Assembly (NCBI RefSeq): GCF_002414005.1 | Contig: NZ_DHYG01000067.1 | Location: 1 to 64,000 of the forward strand | DNA length: 64,000 bases | Source of the DNA: Psychrobacter sp. UBA5136 | Lineage (GTDB): Bacteria; Pseudomonadota; Gammaproteobacteria; Pseudomonadales; Moraxellaceae | Direction of reading: 5' to 3' | Shown: piece by piece, positions 43,046-52,697 of the stretch | How positions within the stretch are numbered: the first letter of the stretch is position 1 | Layout: each line of letters begins with the position of its first letter | Notes under the pieces: model-generated | What the model was told of the DNA's origin: nothing | What the model saw: only the letters and a program-made list of their open reading frames with translations | The model's database searches: none | Position numbers and translations under genes: made by a program

Positions 43046-44449
43046 TTACTCATCATTTTCAAAGCTGACGTTTTGATAGTATTCTGGCGTCAAGTTGATA
43101 AAGCGGGTAAATTGTCCTTCAAAGCCCAAGCGTATGGTACCAATAGGGCCGTTACGCTGTTTACCAATGATGATTTCAGCCACGCCTTTGTGGTCTGAGT
43201 TTTCATTATAAACCTCATCGCGATAAATAAACATAATCAAATCGGCATCCTGCTCAATCGCACCCGACTCGCGCAAATCCGACATGATAGGGCGCTTATT
43301 AGGACGGTTTTCTAGACTGCGGTTAAGCTGTGATAAAGCGATGACGGGGCAGCCAAGCTCGCGAGCCAAGGCTTTTAAGCTGCGAGAAATCTCCGAGATT
43401 TCACCCACGCGGTTGCCGTCAAGGCTCGGTACTTTCATTAATTGTAGATAATCGACGACGATAGCACCAAGTTTGCCGTCATGGTTTTTGGCAATACGGC
43501 GGCAGCGCGAACGCAGCTCTGATGGCGGCAGGGCCGTGCTGTCATCGATATACAAATGCTTAGATTGCAAATGCTGAATGGCATTCATCATTTTTGCCCA
43601 TTCATCTTCGTTCATTTGCCCAGAACGCAGGTGCGTCTGATTAATCGCGCCCCAAGACGATAGTAAACGCATGACGATGGACTCGGCTGGCATCTCCATT
43701 GAAAATACTACCACGGGTAAATCTTCGTTAAATAAAATGCCTTCTGCCAAGTTCATCGCAAAGGTGGTTTTACCCATAGACGGACGCGCCGCAACGATAA
43801 TCAAATCGCCCGCTTGTAAACCTTGGGTTTTATTGTTTAACTCAACAAATGGCGTTTGCAAGCCAATCATGCCGTCAGGGTTTGACTTTAACTCTTGAAT
43901 TTTATCAATGACATTGGTCAACACCGAGGTAATACCAACGGGGCCACGTTGCTCTGCGCGCTTGTTATGCTGCTCATTAATGCTAAAAATTTTGCCCTCA
44001 ACATTGTCCAAAATATCGCTGACCGTTTGGTCTTTTGGATTGTAGGCAAGGGTTAGCATCTCATTACCCGTGGTAATCAGCTGGCGCAAGGTCGAGAGTT
44101 CACGTACGCGCTGGGCGTAAGCGGTTAAGTTAAACAAGGTAGCGGGACTTTGGCTCAAAATATCGGCCAAATAGCTGTCACCGCCCGCGCTTTTTAGCAG
44201 TTTTTGTGCCTCCAACCAATCATGCACCATGACCGTATCGTAAGGTTCATTGACTGCTGCTAAATGCGCAATCGCATCAAAAATATACTGGTGCCGCCCC
44301 GCATAAAAATCGTCTTTGGTGACGATATCTGCAATTTTATCGTACGCCTCTTCAATACTCATCAAAGACGCCAACAAAGCCTTTTCAATATCGATATTGT
44401 GCGGCGGTGTCTGATTGAGTAAGTCGTCGGTTTTTTCGTTGTCTGCCAT
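43046..44449 (-). CDS. dnaB: Replicative DNA helicase DnaB
   Basis: Hexameric 5'-3' helicase of the replication fork. The N-terminal domain starts PHNIDIEKALLASLMS. Walker A is AARPSMGKTTFAMNLAE near residue 221, Walker B IVVDYLQL near 330, followed by the conserved ALSQLNRSLENRPNKRP and SGAIEQDADLIMFIYRDE. The 467 residues match E. coli DnaB, and no intein is present. alr follows, with a strong hairpin between. Confidence 0.97.
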   Translation of the reverse strand: MADNEKTDDLLNQTPPHNIDIEKALLASLMSIEEAYDKIADIVTKDDFYAGRHQYIFDAIAHLAAVNEPYDTVMVHDWLEAQKLLKSAGGDSYLADILSQSPATLFNLTAYAQRVRELSTLRQLITTGNEMLTLAYNPKDQTVSDILDNVEGKIFSINEQHNKRAEQRGPVGITSVLTNVIDKIQELKSNPDGMIGLQTPFVELNNKTQGLQAGDLIIVAARPSMGKTTFAMNLAEGILFNEDLPVVVFSMEMPAESIVMRLLSSWGAINQTHLRSGQMNEDEWAKMMNAIQHLQSKHLYIDDSTALPPSELRSRCRRIAKNHDGKLGAIVVDYLQLMKVPSLDGNRVGEISEISRSLKALARELGCPVIALSQLNRSLENRPNKRPIMSDLRESGAIEQDADLIMFIYRDEVYNENSDHKGVAEIIIGKQRNGPIGTIRLGFEGQFTRFINLTPEYYQNVSFENDE

Positions 44450-44794
44450 GGGTGCCTAATGTGTCAAAAGTCGGTATAAAAATGCTATAAAAAAGGTATA
44501 GATGGGTATGTGGTAAGGTTTTTATTTTAGTAATGATGCAACAAAACAAAGGCGACGCACAGTTATGATAGAGGTACCAAACGTGGTCTCAATGCTTGCT
44601 AGTAAATGCTACAATGAAAGGCGAAAGTTTAACACATTCTGCCCTTTTTTCGGACGTTATAAGTAATTATCTATAAAAACACCGTCTTTGATGAGCTAGA
44701 ATGTTTAAGGTTAGACTTAACGATGAAAATTGATTTTTCTAATAAAAAATATAAATAAATCAAAATCTTAATGTCACAATAGGATGTTTTCACT
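44450..44794. other. Divergent spacer between dnaB and pdxA
   Basis: 345 AT-rich bases without a gene. An extended minus-10-like TGCTACAAT lies at 44607-44615. No hairpin or repeat stands out. Confidence 0.45.
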
Positions 44795-45889
44795 ATGCAA
44801 AAAAAATTGCCATTATTAATCACAACGGGTGAGCCGGCGGGTATCGGTATGGATATCGTGCTGATGCTGGCAGCTGAGGGTAAACTGCAAGATTTTGCCC
44901 GTCCAATTTGGATCACTGCCGATAGTGAAGCGATGCAGACGCGCGTAAGTGTGCTTGTCAAAGCAGGGGTATTAAAGACTTGTCCGACTTGGAAAACGGT
45001 CGATTTAGACATAGCAGCCGATAATTTTATAGAGCAAATATCACAGCAAACTGATACTAATGCTAATAATGATAATGCGTTTATTTTGCTAAATACGCCT
45101 TGTGTTGAACCAGTTGTCTGCGGGCAAATTAATACGCGCAATTCGGCGATGGTTGCCAAGCAATTGGACATCGCCCATAAGTTAGCGATCAACAAGACAG
45201 TTGCTGCTATCGTCACAGGTCCATTGCAAAAATCTGCCTTAATAGATGCCGATATTAAACTGCTCGATGGCACCATGTTTAGTGGTCATACCGAGTTTTT
45301 TATGCAGCAAAGTGGCTGTGAGAAAGTCGTGATGATGCTTGCTAATCAAGCGATGAAAGTGGCGCTTGTCACCACCCATTTAGCACTAAAAGATGTCCCT
45401 GCTGCCATCACTGCTGATAATGTACGCCAAACGGTGCAAATTGTTATTGACGATATGCACGAGAAATTTGGCTTAAGCCAGCCGCGTATATTGGTCTGTG
45501 GTCTCAATCCTCATGCAGGCGAGGGCGGGCATTTAGGCACTGAGGAAATTGAGATTATCAATCCCGTGCTGCAAGAGTTTATCAATGCAGGGGTCGATAT
45601 ATCAGAGGCGATGCCAGCGGATACCTTATTTACCCCAAGGCATTTGGCGAATTGTGACGCAGTGATTGCTATGTATCATGATCAAGGTTTGCCAGTGCTC
45701 AAATCGCACGGCTTTGGCGATACCGTCAATCTTACCTTGGGGTTGCCTTATATTCGTACCTCGGTTGATCATGGTACAGCGCTTGATTTAGCAGGGCGAG
45801 GGGGTGCAAGTGCGACCAGCTTATACCAAGCATTATTGATGGCTAATGAGATGGCAGATAAATCGCTTGTTAATGGACCTCTTGCATAA
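44795..45889 (+). CDS. pdxA: 4-hydroxythreonine-4-phosphate dehydrogenase
   Basis: Step in pyridoxal phosphate synthesis. The start TTGEPAGIGMD, the metal site GHTEFF near residue 165, NPHAGEGG near 233 and YHDQGLPVLK near 292 identify PdxA. The length of 364 is somewhat above E. coli PdxA (329). In enterics pdxA is followed by rsmA, apaG and apaH; here the pilus operon lies between pdxA and rsmA. Confidence 0.95.
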   Translation: MQKKLPLLITTGEPAGIGMDIVLMLAAEGKLQDFARPIWITADSEAMQTRVSVLVKAGVLKTCPTWKTVDLDIAADNFIEQISQQTDTNANNDNAFILLNTPCVEPVVCGQINTRNSAMVAKQLDIAHKLAINKTVAAIVTGPLQKSALIDADIKLLDGTMFSGHTEFFMQQSGCEKVVMMLANQAMKVALVTTHLALKDVPAAITADNVRQTVQIVIDDMHEKFGLSQPRILVCGLNPHAGEGGHLGTEEIEIINPVLQEFINAGVDISEAMPADTLFTPRHLANCDAVIAMYHDQGLPVLKSHGFGDTVNLTLGLPYIRTSVDHGTALDLAGRGGASATSLYQALLMANEMADKSLVNGPLA

Positions 45890-46371
45890 GTTAGTGCCTT
45901 AGCGGCATTTGTCACGCAGTATTGATTGGGCAACTTTAGTGTGAATGATGGCTATTTATGAGTCATTAGACACGGTCTAATAAAAGTGATTCCCTATTAA
46001 CAGTCTGTTTTAAGTAGTCTGTTAATAGGTTTAGAGGGTGAAATGACTGGTTCCCTTGGGATATACCCATATTAGAACCTTAGATTAATTTTGTATGCGC
46101 ACATTATTTCTGTTATGTCAATAATGTATAGGACGAACGGCATATTTAATGGTTTAAACGGTTTTTTCTAGGGTATATTAATAAACTTTTGTTAATCAGT
46201 AAATTAGGAAAAAAGCCCTATTTCTAGTAATGAAATAAATATTTTCCTTTAATATCATATACTTGTTAATTAATGAAAATAGATAAGTTATTACCAATGT
46301 TTACTTATTTATATATTTTAAGTAAAATACCTTGATCTAAAGTTACAAATATAATTTCGAGGGTAATAACT
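45890..46371. other. Spacer between pdxA and the pilus operon
   Basis: 482 very AT-rich bases without a gene. It contains the inverted repeat at 45993-46029 and an ATATACCC (46061-46068)/GGGTATAT (46171-46178) pair. GAGGG at 46359-46363 is the pilin ribosome-binding site. It should hold the pilus promoter. Confidence 0.55.
45993..46029 (+). terminator. Inverted repeat after pdxA
   Basis: CCTATTAACAG (45993-46003) pairs perfectly with CTGTTAATAGG (46019-46029) around a 15-base loop. It is probably the pdxA terminator, though only TTT follows. Confidence 0.5.
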
Positions 46372-46905
46372 ATGAAAAAGATTTTATTAGCGATTCCATT
46401 ATTAGTATTAGCAACTTCTACTGCTTTTGCAGCTGATGGTACTATTACAATCAATGGTCAGGTAACAGACAAGACTTGTACGGTTAATAGCGCACAAGGT
46501 AAAGATTTCACAGTCACACTTCCTACGGTTTCTCAGCAAGTATTAGCAAACACTGGTGATGTTGCAGGTCGCACGCCATTTACTATTAATCTGACTGATT
46601 GTACAGCTGGTAGTAAAGTTGCGACTTATTTCGAGCCCGGTGCAACTGTTGATTTCAATACTGGTCGTTTAAACAACGCGACTGGAACAGCCACTAATGT
46701 TCAGGTCCAATTGCTAGGTTCAAACAATGCTGTTATTCCAGTATTAGCTGCAGGTGCTGGTGGTGTACAGACTAACTCACAATTAGTAGATGTAAGCAGT
46801 GCTGGTTCAGCAGATCTTAACTACTATGCACAGTACTATGCTACTGGTGCTTCAACTCCTGGTAGTGTTGCAACAACTGTAAAATATACAATTATTTATC
46901 AGTAA
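46372..46905 (+). CDS. Major fimbrial subunit (chaperone-usher pilin)
   Basis: A 177-residue secreted pilin of the type 1 family. The signal peptide ends at AFAADG (about residue 21). The two cysteines typical of the fold are in DKTCTVN near 36 and LTDCTAG near 82, and the C-terminus carries the conserved penultimate tyrosine (VKYTIIYQ) used in subunit binding. It is first in a pilin-chaperone-usher-adhesin operon. A strong terminator right after it should make it far more abundant than the downstream proteins. Confidence 0.92.
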   Translation: MKKILLAIPLLVLATSTAFAADGTITINGQVTDKTCTVNSAQGKDFTVTLPTVSQQVLANTGDVAGRTPFTINLTDCTAGSKVATYFEPGATVDFNTGRLNNATGTATNVQVQLLGSNNAVIPVLAAGAGGVQTNSQLVDVSSAGSADLNYYAQYYATGASTPGSVATTVKYTIIYQ

Positions 46906-46919
46906 TCTTTTACTAGATT

Positions 46920-46960
46920 AAAAAGAGCTAGGAGAAGTAACAGGCCTAGCTCTTTTTTTT
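46920..46960 (+). terminator. Terminator between pilin and chaperone genes
   Basis: AAAAAGAGCTAGG (46920-46932) pairs with CCTAGCTCTTTTT (46945-46957), with eight or more T at the end. It lies inside the operon, 15 bases after the pilin stop, and should let only part of the transcripts continue. Confidence 0.88.
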
Positions 46961-46982
46961 AATTTTAGGTAGAGAGAAATTT

Positions 46983-47708
46983 ATGTCTGTAAAACAGCTG
47001 TTTTATAAAATCTGTTTAATCACACTTCTAACACCTATCAGTTTAGTTCATGCAGAAATTATTATTCATGGGACACGTGCGGTTTATCCTTCTGATGCGC
47101 GTGAGGTTACGCTGCAATTAAGTAATGATGGAAAAAACCCCTCTTTGGTCCAAGTATGGATTGATGAAGGTGATCCAAATTCAACCCCTGATCAATCAAA
47201 AGCGCCTTTTATTCTTACGCCACCTATTTCACGTGTGGAGGGGGAAAAAAGTCAATTTATACGTATCATGAGTTTGCCTACCGTGAATACATTAAGTAAG
47301 ACAGAAGAAAGCTTGTTTTGGTTAAACGTATTAGATATACCACCAAAACCTTCAGCACAAGACAAAACAGCAGCTCCTGATAATTTCTTACAATTAGCTG
47401 TTCGCTCACGTATCAAGTTGTTTTATCGTCCTAGCGGTATAAAACAAGATGTTGTTCTAGCTCCTGAAAAAATTCAGTGGAGCAGCACAGGTTCTAATCT
47501 CCTAGCCAAAAATCCAACTCCTTTTTATATAACAATCACCTCTATTACCCAAGAGAACGCAGGCAAAACCATTGATATTTTGTCAGAAGGATTGATGCTA
47601 AAGCCTTTTTCTGAACAGAGCGTTCTATTAAAAAGCTCTAATACACAAAATATGACGTTTACCACCATTAATGATTATGGCGGAAGAGTCACTCATAAGA
47701 TTAAGTAA
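46983..47708 (+). CDS. Periplasmic pilus chaperone
   Basis: PapD-like chaperone of 241 residues that completes the fold of pilins by donor-strand complementation. After the signal peptide (cut near VHAEIIIHGTR) the first strand is followed by YPSDAREVTLQLSN, then PPISRVEGEKSQFIRI, which contains the conserved arginine, and FWLNVLDIPPKP. RSRIKLFYRP marks the domain junction. The second domain ends GGRVTHKIK. It sits between pilin and usher, as usual. Confidence 0.93.
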   Translation: MSVKQLFYKICLITLLTPISLVHAEIIIHGTRAVYPSDAREVTLQLSNDGKNPSLVQVWIDEGDPNSTPDQSKAPFILTPPISRVEGEKSQFIRIMSLPTVNTLSKTEESLFWLNVLDIPPKPSAQDKTAAPDNFLQLAVRSRIKLFYRPSGIKQDVVLAPEKIQWSSTGSNLLAKNPTPFYITITSITQENAGKTIDILSEGLMLKPFSEQSVLLKSSNTQNMTFTTINDYGGRVTHKIK

Positions 47709-47777
47709 GTCTTGTTTTTATTATTCAAATTGAGTCATCTCAAAGAGAAATTATATTTTCAATAAAGTGGCCGTGTT

Positions 47778-50333
47778 ATGAAACACACCTTGCATATTTC
47801 TAAAAATATTAAGCAGCATCTTAAATGCTGTTTGGCGTATTGTGTGATCACTCTTGGCATAACCACATTGGCATCAGCCAGTGATATTGAAAATGGACCT
47901 ACTGAAAAAATAGCTGAATTTAACTCAGATTTCCTAATCGGTGAAGCTAAAAACATCGACATTAAACGTTTTACATATGCTAATGCGATCTTACCAGGTG
48001 ATTACAACGTAGATGTCTATATCAATGGTAACTGGTTTGGCAAGCATCAAATAGCGTTCAAAAATACGGAAGATAATAAAAGTGCATATACCTGCTTTTC
48101 CTCAAAACAATTGCTTGAATATGGTATAAAAGCAGAGGTTATTAAAGAAAGACTGGCAGTCAATAATAAAAACTGTCAACAGCTGGGTGAATGGGTTCAG
48201 GATTCTTTTTATGAGTTTGACTCCTCAAAGTTAAGATTTGATATCTCGATTCCACAAATTGCCATGGAAAGAAATGCACAAGGGTACGTTGACCCTAGTG
48301 TTTGGGATCGTGGTATTGATGCTGCATTTGTCTCGTACAATGCGAGCGCCTATAAAGCTCATAATAAAATAGAAAATAGCGAAGACAATACCAATGCGTT
48401 TGTATCATTAAGTACAGGTGCAAATTTTGCAGACTGGCAATTTCGTCACAATGGTCAGTGGAAGTGGGAGGATGAGACTGAGAGCAAAGACACTCAATCA
48501 ACTTATGACGCTATTAGTACTTATGCTCAGCGAGCATTTCCTCAGTATAGAGGTGTATTAACGCTTGGTGATAGCTTTACCAATGGTGAGGTATTCAACT
48601 CATTTGGTTATCGTGGTGCAGAATTTTCTAGTGATGACCGCATGCTACCCAATAGTATGCTTGGCTATGCACCAAGAATTCGAGGTAATGCTCAAACCAA
48701 TGCTAAAGTTGAAATTCGTCAGCAAGGTCAACTAATCTACCAAACTACCGTTGCTGCTGGAAGCTTTGAGATTAATGATCTATATCCTACCGGTTATGGT
48801 GGAGAGCTAGAAGTCTCTATTCTAGAAGCTAATGGCGATATTCAGAAATACGCAATTCCTTATGCGTCAGTCGCACAAATGTTGCGTCCAGGTATGAGTC
48901 GTTATTCAGTCATGACGGGGCAATTTCGTGACACTGATATAGATATGAATCCGTTTATTGTTCAAGGTCAATATCAACGGGGTGTTAATAATCGTATAAC
49001 GGCTTATGGGGGCTTTCAAGGATCAGAAGATTATACGGCGTTGACGTTAGGTAGTGCATTTGCCACACCAATAGGGGCAGTTGCTTTAGATATGACGCAC
49101 TCTCAAGCAAATTTTGATCGTCGTGATAAAGAGGTAGGACAAAGTTACCGCCTCAGTTACAGTAAGCTCATTACACCAACAGATACTAACTTAACCTTGG
49201 CCGCATATCGTTATTCAACAGAAAATTATTATAATCTGCGTGATGCCTTACTGGCTCAAGAATTAGAAAAAAAGGGCATAAGCTCTAAATACTATGGTAA
49301 ACAGCGTAGCGAACTTCAAATAACGTTAAATCAGGGGTTGCCTAATGATTGGGGGAATCTCTATGCGACTGGGTCTTGGGTAGATTACTGGGATCGTGAA
49401 GAAACCACCAAACAATATCAGGTCGGTTATAGTAATAACTATCGGAATTTGAACTATGGGGTGTCAGCCATTAGAAGAATGGTAGAAAATAGTTCGACAA
49501 GTAGGAGTGAGAACGATACTGAATACCTGTTAACATTATCATTACCACTTTCTTTTAAACGTAATTCTATAAATGTAAATTCATCGCATACTCAAGATAA
49601 TACCACCGTCGGCATGAGTGGAGTAATAGGCGATCGATTTAACTATGGCGCTTCAGTATCAACAGACTATAAAGACAGCTCAAGCTTCAATACCAACGTA
49701 CAATACCGTACCAACGTTACTACCTTAGGTGGCTCATACAGTACTTCAGATCAGTACGAACAAGTATCATTAACGGCAAGAGGCAATATTGTTGCTCACT
49801 CTGAGGGTGTACTTTTTGGACCAGACCAAGGCCAAACCATGGTTTTAGTATATGCTCCTGACGCTACAGGCGCTAAAGTCAATAATACCAACGGTTTAAC
49901 CATTAATAAATCAGGCTATGCCGTGATCCCCTATGTCACCCCTTATCGTTTAAATGAAATTGTTTTAAACCCTGAGAATATGTCATTAGATGTAGAGCTG
50001 GATGGCAGTAGTCAACGCATTGCGCCTTATGCCGGATCAATCTCAAAAGTTAATTTTGTGACCAAGTCAGGAAAAGCACTTTATATTAGAAGTTTAGATG
50101 CCAAAGGGGAGACATTGCCTTTTGCATCTGAAGTATTCGACTCAAAAGGTGAGTATGTGGGTATGGTTGCTCAAGGCAGCTTAGTGTATCTACGCACCAA
50201 CACTCTGGCTGATACAGTGACAGTAAAGTGGGGAGAGACACAAGATGCGCAATGCAAGATACAATATGATGTCACCGCTCAGTCATCAAAGAATGAGAAA
50301 AATATGCTGATGTTAGAAGGTTTATGCCAATGA
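47778..50333 (+). CDS. Outer-membrane pilus usher
   Basis: An 851-residue FimD/PapC-type usher, the assembly platform and pore. After a long signal region, FNSDFLIG starts the N-terminal domain; PGDYNVDVYINGNWFG and a cysteine pair in the next domain are typical. The 24-strand beta-barrel occupies about 150-660, with GDSFTNGEVFNSFGYRG, and the plug with RGNAQTNAKVEIRQ. C-terminal domains follow from about 680. The start has only a weak ribosome-binding site. The last bases overlap the adhesin start. Confidence 0.95.
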   Translation: MKHTLHISKNIKQHLKCCLAYCVITLGITTLASASDIENGPTEKIAEFNSDFLIGEAKNIDIKRFTYANAILPGDYNVDVYINGNWFGKHQIAFKNTEDNKSAYTCFSSKQLLEYGIKAEVIKERLAVNNKNCQQLGEWVQDSFYEFDSSKLRFDISIPQIAMERNAQGYVDPSVWDRGIDAAFVSYNASAYKAHNKIENSEDNTNAFVSLSTGANFADWQFRHNGQWKWEDETESKDTQSTYDAISTYAQRAFPQYRGVLTLGDSFTNGEVFNSFGYRGAEFSSDDRMLPNSMLGYAPRIRGNAQTNAKVEIRQQGQLIYQTTVAAGSFEINDLYPTGYGGELEVSILEANGDIQKYAIPYASVAQMLRPGMSRYSVMTGQFRDTDIDMNPFIVQGQYQRGVNNRITAYGGFQGSEDYTALTLGSAFATPIGAVALDMTHSQANFDRRDKEVGQSYRLSYSKLITPTDTNLTLAAYRYSTENYYNLRDALLAQELEKKGISSKYYGKQRSELQITLNQGLPNDWGNLYATGSWVDYWDREETTKQYQVGYSNNYRNLNYGVSAIRRMVENSSTSRSENDTEYLLTLSLPLSFKRNSINVNSSHTQDNTTVGMSGVIGDRFNYGASVSTDYKDSSSFNTNVQYRTNVTTLGGSYSTSDQYEQVSLTARGNIVAHSEGVLFGPDQGQTMVLVYAPDATGAKVNNTNGLTINKSGYAVIPYVTPYRLNEIVLNPENMSLDVELDGSSQRIAPYAGSISKVNFVTKSGKALYIRSLDAKGETLPFASEVFDSKGEYVGMVAQGSLVYLRTNTLADTVTVKWGETQDAQCKIQYDVTAQSSKNEKNMLMLEGLCQ

Positions 50334-51364
50334 GCTCTAGACTATTAAATAGTTTTTTCTTGCTAATGAGCTGTGTTTTAAGTTCAGAGGTATATGCAAG
50401 GTGTACGGCCGACTGGGGCTTTACACCTATTGATATCAGTATGAATGTAGGCAGAGTCGTTGTTAGACCGAGCGATCCCGTTGGAACGGTCTTGCGACGC
50501 GCTTCTTTTCCTGTTACCCCTAATGGTTCTAAGATTAGTTGCAATATTTTCGGAGGGACAATACAAGCCGTTCTTTCACAAACCCCTTCGTTAAGCCCAG
50601 CAGGTGGTGATTCTGTTTATAACACTAATATTAAAGGTATAGGAATTCGTTTGTACAGAGATGCTGGAAATGGCTCAGATTTTTCCGGCTACTATCCCTA
50701 CAGCAAAGCGTTGTCAGGCGGTACGCTTCTCAGAGATAAGACCTATACACTAGGCGAAGGTTTTTTTGTTGTTGAGATCATTAAAACGGCTGCTTCAACA
50801 GGATCGGGCGCTTTGACTGCAGGTAGGTACAGTAGTTATCATTCGCGTGACGATGTAAATAATCCTTTTTTGACAAGTACAGTGTACGGTAATGCTATTA
50901 CAATTGCTTCATCCTCATGTGAGCTATTAGGAGAGCCTAATAAGACTGTGCAACTACCTACTGTCAATAAATCTGGATTTAAAGGTGTTGGCTCTACACA
51001 AGGTACTCAGGCTTTTGATCTAAACTTTTTATGTAATGGTGGTGAAAATTTAACAGCCTATGTACAGAGCAATAAAATTAGTTTGAATTTTGACTATACG
51101 CTAGCACCTAATACAACGAATGTGTTGGCTAACAATGCGCCTGCATCAACCCGAGCGAAAGGTGTCGGTATTCAACTAAAGACAAACTATAACAATGTCA
51201 GTAAAGTAATTGTAAAAAACGAAAAACTTGCATTGGGAACTGTTAAGTCGAATCAAAACATTCAATACAATGTTCCGCTAGATGCAAGCTACTATCAAAC
51301 AGATGCCATTATTACACCAGGAAAGGTGAGCTCAGTGGCGACTGTGACTATTGAGTATGAGTAA
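50330..51364 (+). CDS. Two-domain pilus tip adhesin
   Basis: A 344-residue secreted protein with a signal peptide cut near VYARCTADWGF. The N-terminal part (to about 190) is a candidate lectin or receptor-binding domain with several cysteines; the C-terminal part (from about CELLGEPNKTVQLPTVNK) is a pilin-like domain ending VATVTIEYE, for insertion into the fibre. The position as last gene of the operon supports a tip adhesin. The ATG at 50330 overlaps the usher stop (ATGA), and AGAAGG at 50315-50320 fits it; an ATG at 50324 is also possible. Its receptor is unknown. Confidence 0.85.
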   Translation: MSSRLLNSFFLLMSCVLSSEVYARCTADWGFTPIDISMNVGRVVVRPSDPVGTVLRRASFPVTPNGSKISCNIFGGTIQAVLSQTPSLSPAGGDSVYNTNIKGIGIRLYRDAGNGSDFSGYYPYSKALSGGTLLRDKTYTLGEGFFVVEIIKTAASTGSGALTAGRYSSYHSRDDVNNPFLTSTVYGNAITIASSSCELLGEPNKTVQLPTVNKSGFKGVGSTQGTQAFDLNFLCNGGENLTAYVQSNKISLNFDYTLAPNTTNVLANNAPASTRAKGVGIQLKTNYNNVSKVIVKNEKLALGTVKSNQNIQYNVPLDASYYQTDAIITPGKVSSVATVTIEYE

Positions 51365-51400
51365 TTTGAATTATTAAAGTATAATTTTTTTCGTAACTGA

Positions 51401-51419
51401 CGCTATTCCTATAATAGCG
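51401..51419 (+). terminator. Hairpin after the pilus operon
   Basis: CGCTATT (51401-51407) pairs with AATAGCG (51413-51419). There is no T run after it, so the terminator role is uncertain. Confidence 0.4.
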
Positions 51420-51680
51420 CTTATGATACACAAAAATGATGATTTAAAAGCTCAATGTATGTACACAACGAAGTACACCGCGCCTATTTTATTTATCTAA
51501 AATGTTGATACTATTAGCCTACAGCCAAACATTCAAGTCCTCACTAGGGAACCATGCTCATTCTCATAATCGTCGTTATAATAAAGGATTTTAGAACAAA
51601 AAAAGCAATGTGTCGGTTGTGATAAGGTATGGGTAGTTTATTAATAAAATATCTCAAAAATACAGTGTAATTATGAGCTG

Positions 51681-51689
51681 TGCTATAAT
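51681..51689 (+). promoter_or_regulatory. Extended minus-10 promoter box before rsmA
   Basis: TG, one base and TATAAT match a sigma-70 extended minus-10 element about 100 bases upstream of the rsmA start. It indicates that rsmA-apaH is transcribed independently of the pilus operon. Confidence 0.5.
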
Positions 51690-51788
51690 TTCGTATTACA
51701 AAGCCAGCAAATAAAAGCGCATATAAATCCAGCACATTGCTGCCATAGCGCGATAGCCCATTTATCTTTTATCGATTAAGACCTTTTT

Positions 51789-52652
51789 ATGTCCAAAACT
51801 ACGTTTGATGCTCAATCTATTTCTAACAGCCTACGCGCTGCCAAACACCAACCGCGTAAACGCTTTGGTCAAAACTTCTTACATGACGCTAGTGTCATTC
51901 GTCAAATCGTTGACAGTATTCGCCTAGAGCGAGATGACAATTTAATCGAGATTGGACCCGGTATGGGCGCGCTAACAGAGCCGCTATTGGCAGAAGTCGA
52001 TGCGATGACCGTGGTAGAGTTGGATCGTGACTTGGCAGATAGTTTGCGCATTCGTATTGGAGCTAATAGCCATCCGAACTTTACGATTATTAAAGACAAT
52101 GCCATGCATGTCGATTATCGTGAGCTGTATAGCCCTGAGCGCGGTAAGCTGCGCGTAGTGGGTAATCTACCATATAATATTTCTACGCCGATACTCTTTC
52201 ATTTGCTCAGTTATGCGGATGTCATTCAAGACATGCATTTTATGCTACAAAAAGAAGTGGTTGAGCGTATCACCGCTGACGTCGGCAGTAAAACCTATGG
52301 CCGCTTATCGGTCATCATGCAATATTACTGCGATACCGATTATTTATTGACCGTACCGCGCGGTGCTTTTAATCCGCCGCCAAAAGTCACCAGTGCGGTT
52401 TTTCGCTTGACGCCGTATCTTAATAAGCCAGTCGTGGCAGAAGATGAAGAGTATTTTGCGCTCGTGGTACGCGAAACCTTTAACCATCGCCGTAAGACAC
52501 TGCGGGCTATTTTTAAAAGTTCTACGCTACTGCCGACCCTAAGCGAAGCAGATTTTGCTGCTTGTGCCATCGATCCGCAAGCGCGTCCTGAAACCTTAAG
52601 TGTGAAAGATTTTGTCAATCTGAGTAATCAAGCGCGCCAAGTAGGAGCGTAA
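51789..52652 (+). CDS. rsmA: 16S rRNA (adenine1518/1519-N6)-dimethyltransferase RsmA
   Basis: Dimethylates two adjacent adenines near the 3' end of 16S rRNA (KsgA). RKRFGQNFLHD near residue 24, the SAM motif EIGPGMGALTEPLL near 55 and NLPYNIS near 127 (NLPY catalytic motif) are clear, and FNHRRKTLRAIF lies in the C-terminal domain. The 287 residues are typical. It is followed by apaH 45 bases later; apaG, which lies between them in enterics, is missing. Confidence 0.97.
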   Translation: MSKTTFDAQSISNSLRAAKHQPRKRFGQNFLHDASVIRQIVDSIRLERDDNLIEIGPGMGALTEPLLAEVDAMTVVELDRDLADSLRIRIGANSHPNFTIIKDNAMHVDYRELYSPERGKLRVVGNLPYNISTPILFHLLSYADVIQDMHFMLQKEVVERITADVGSKTYGRLSVIMQYYCDTDYLLTVPRGAFNPPPKVTSAVFRLTPYLNKPVVAEDEEYFALVVRETFNHRRKTLRAIFKSSTLLPTLSEADFAACAIDPQARPETLSVKDFVNLSNQARQVGA

Positions 52653-52697
52653 TTTATCTAGCAGCGTAATTTATCATCTAAAAAGTATAGAGGTGTT

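Larger units (their letters stand above)
51365..51788. other. Spacer between pilus operon and rsmA
   Basis: 424 AT-rich bases without a credible gene. A hairpin at 51401-51419 may end the pilus operon. An extended minus-10 box TGCTATAAT lies at 51681-51689 and is the best candidate for the rsmA promoter. Confidence 0.55.
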
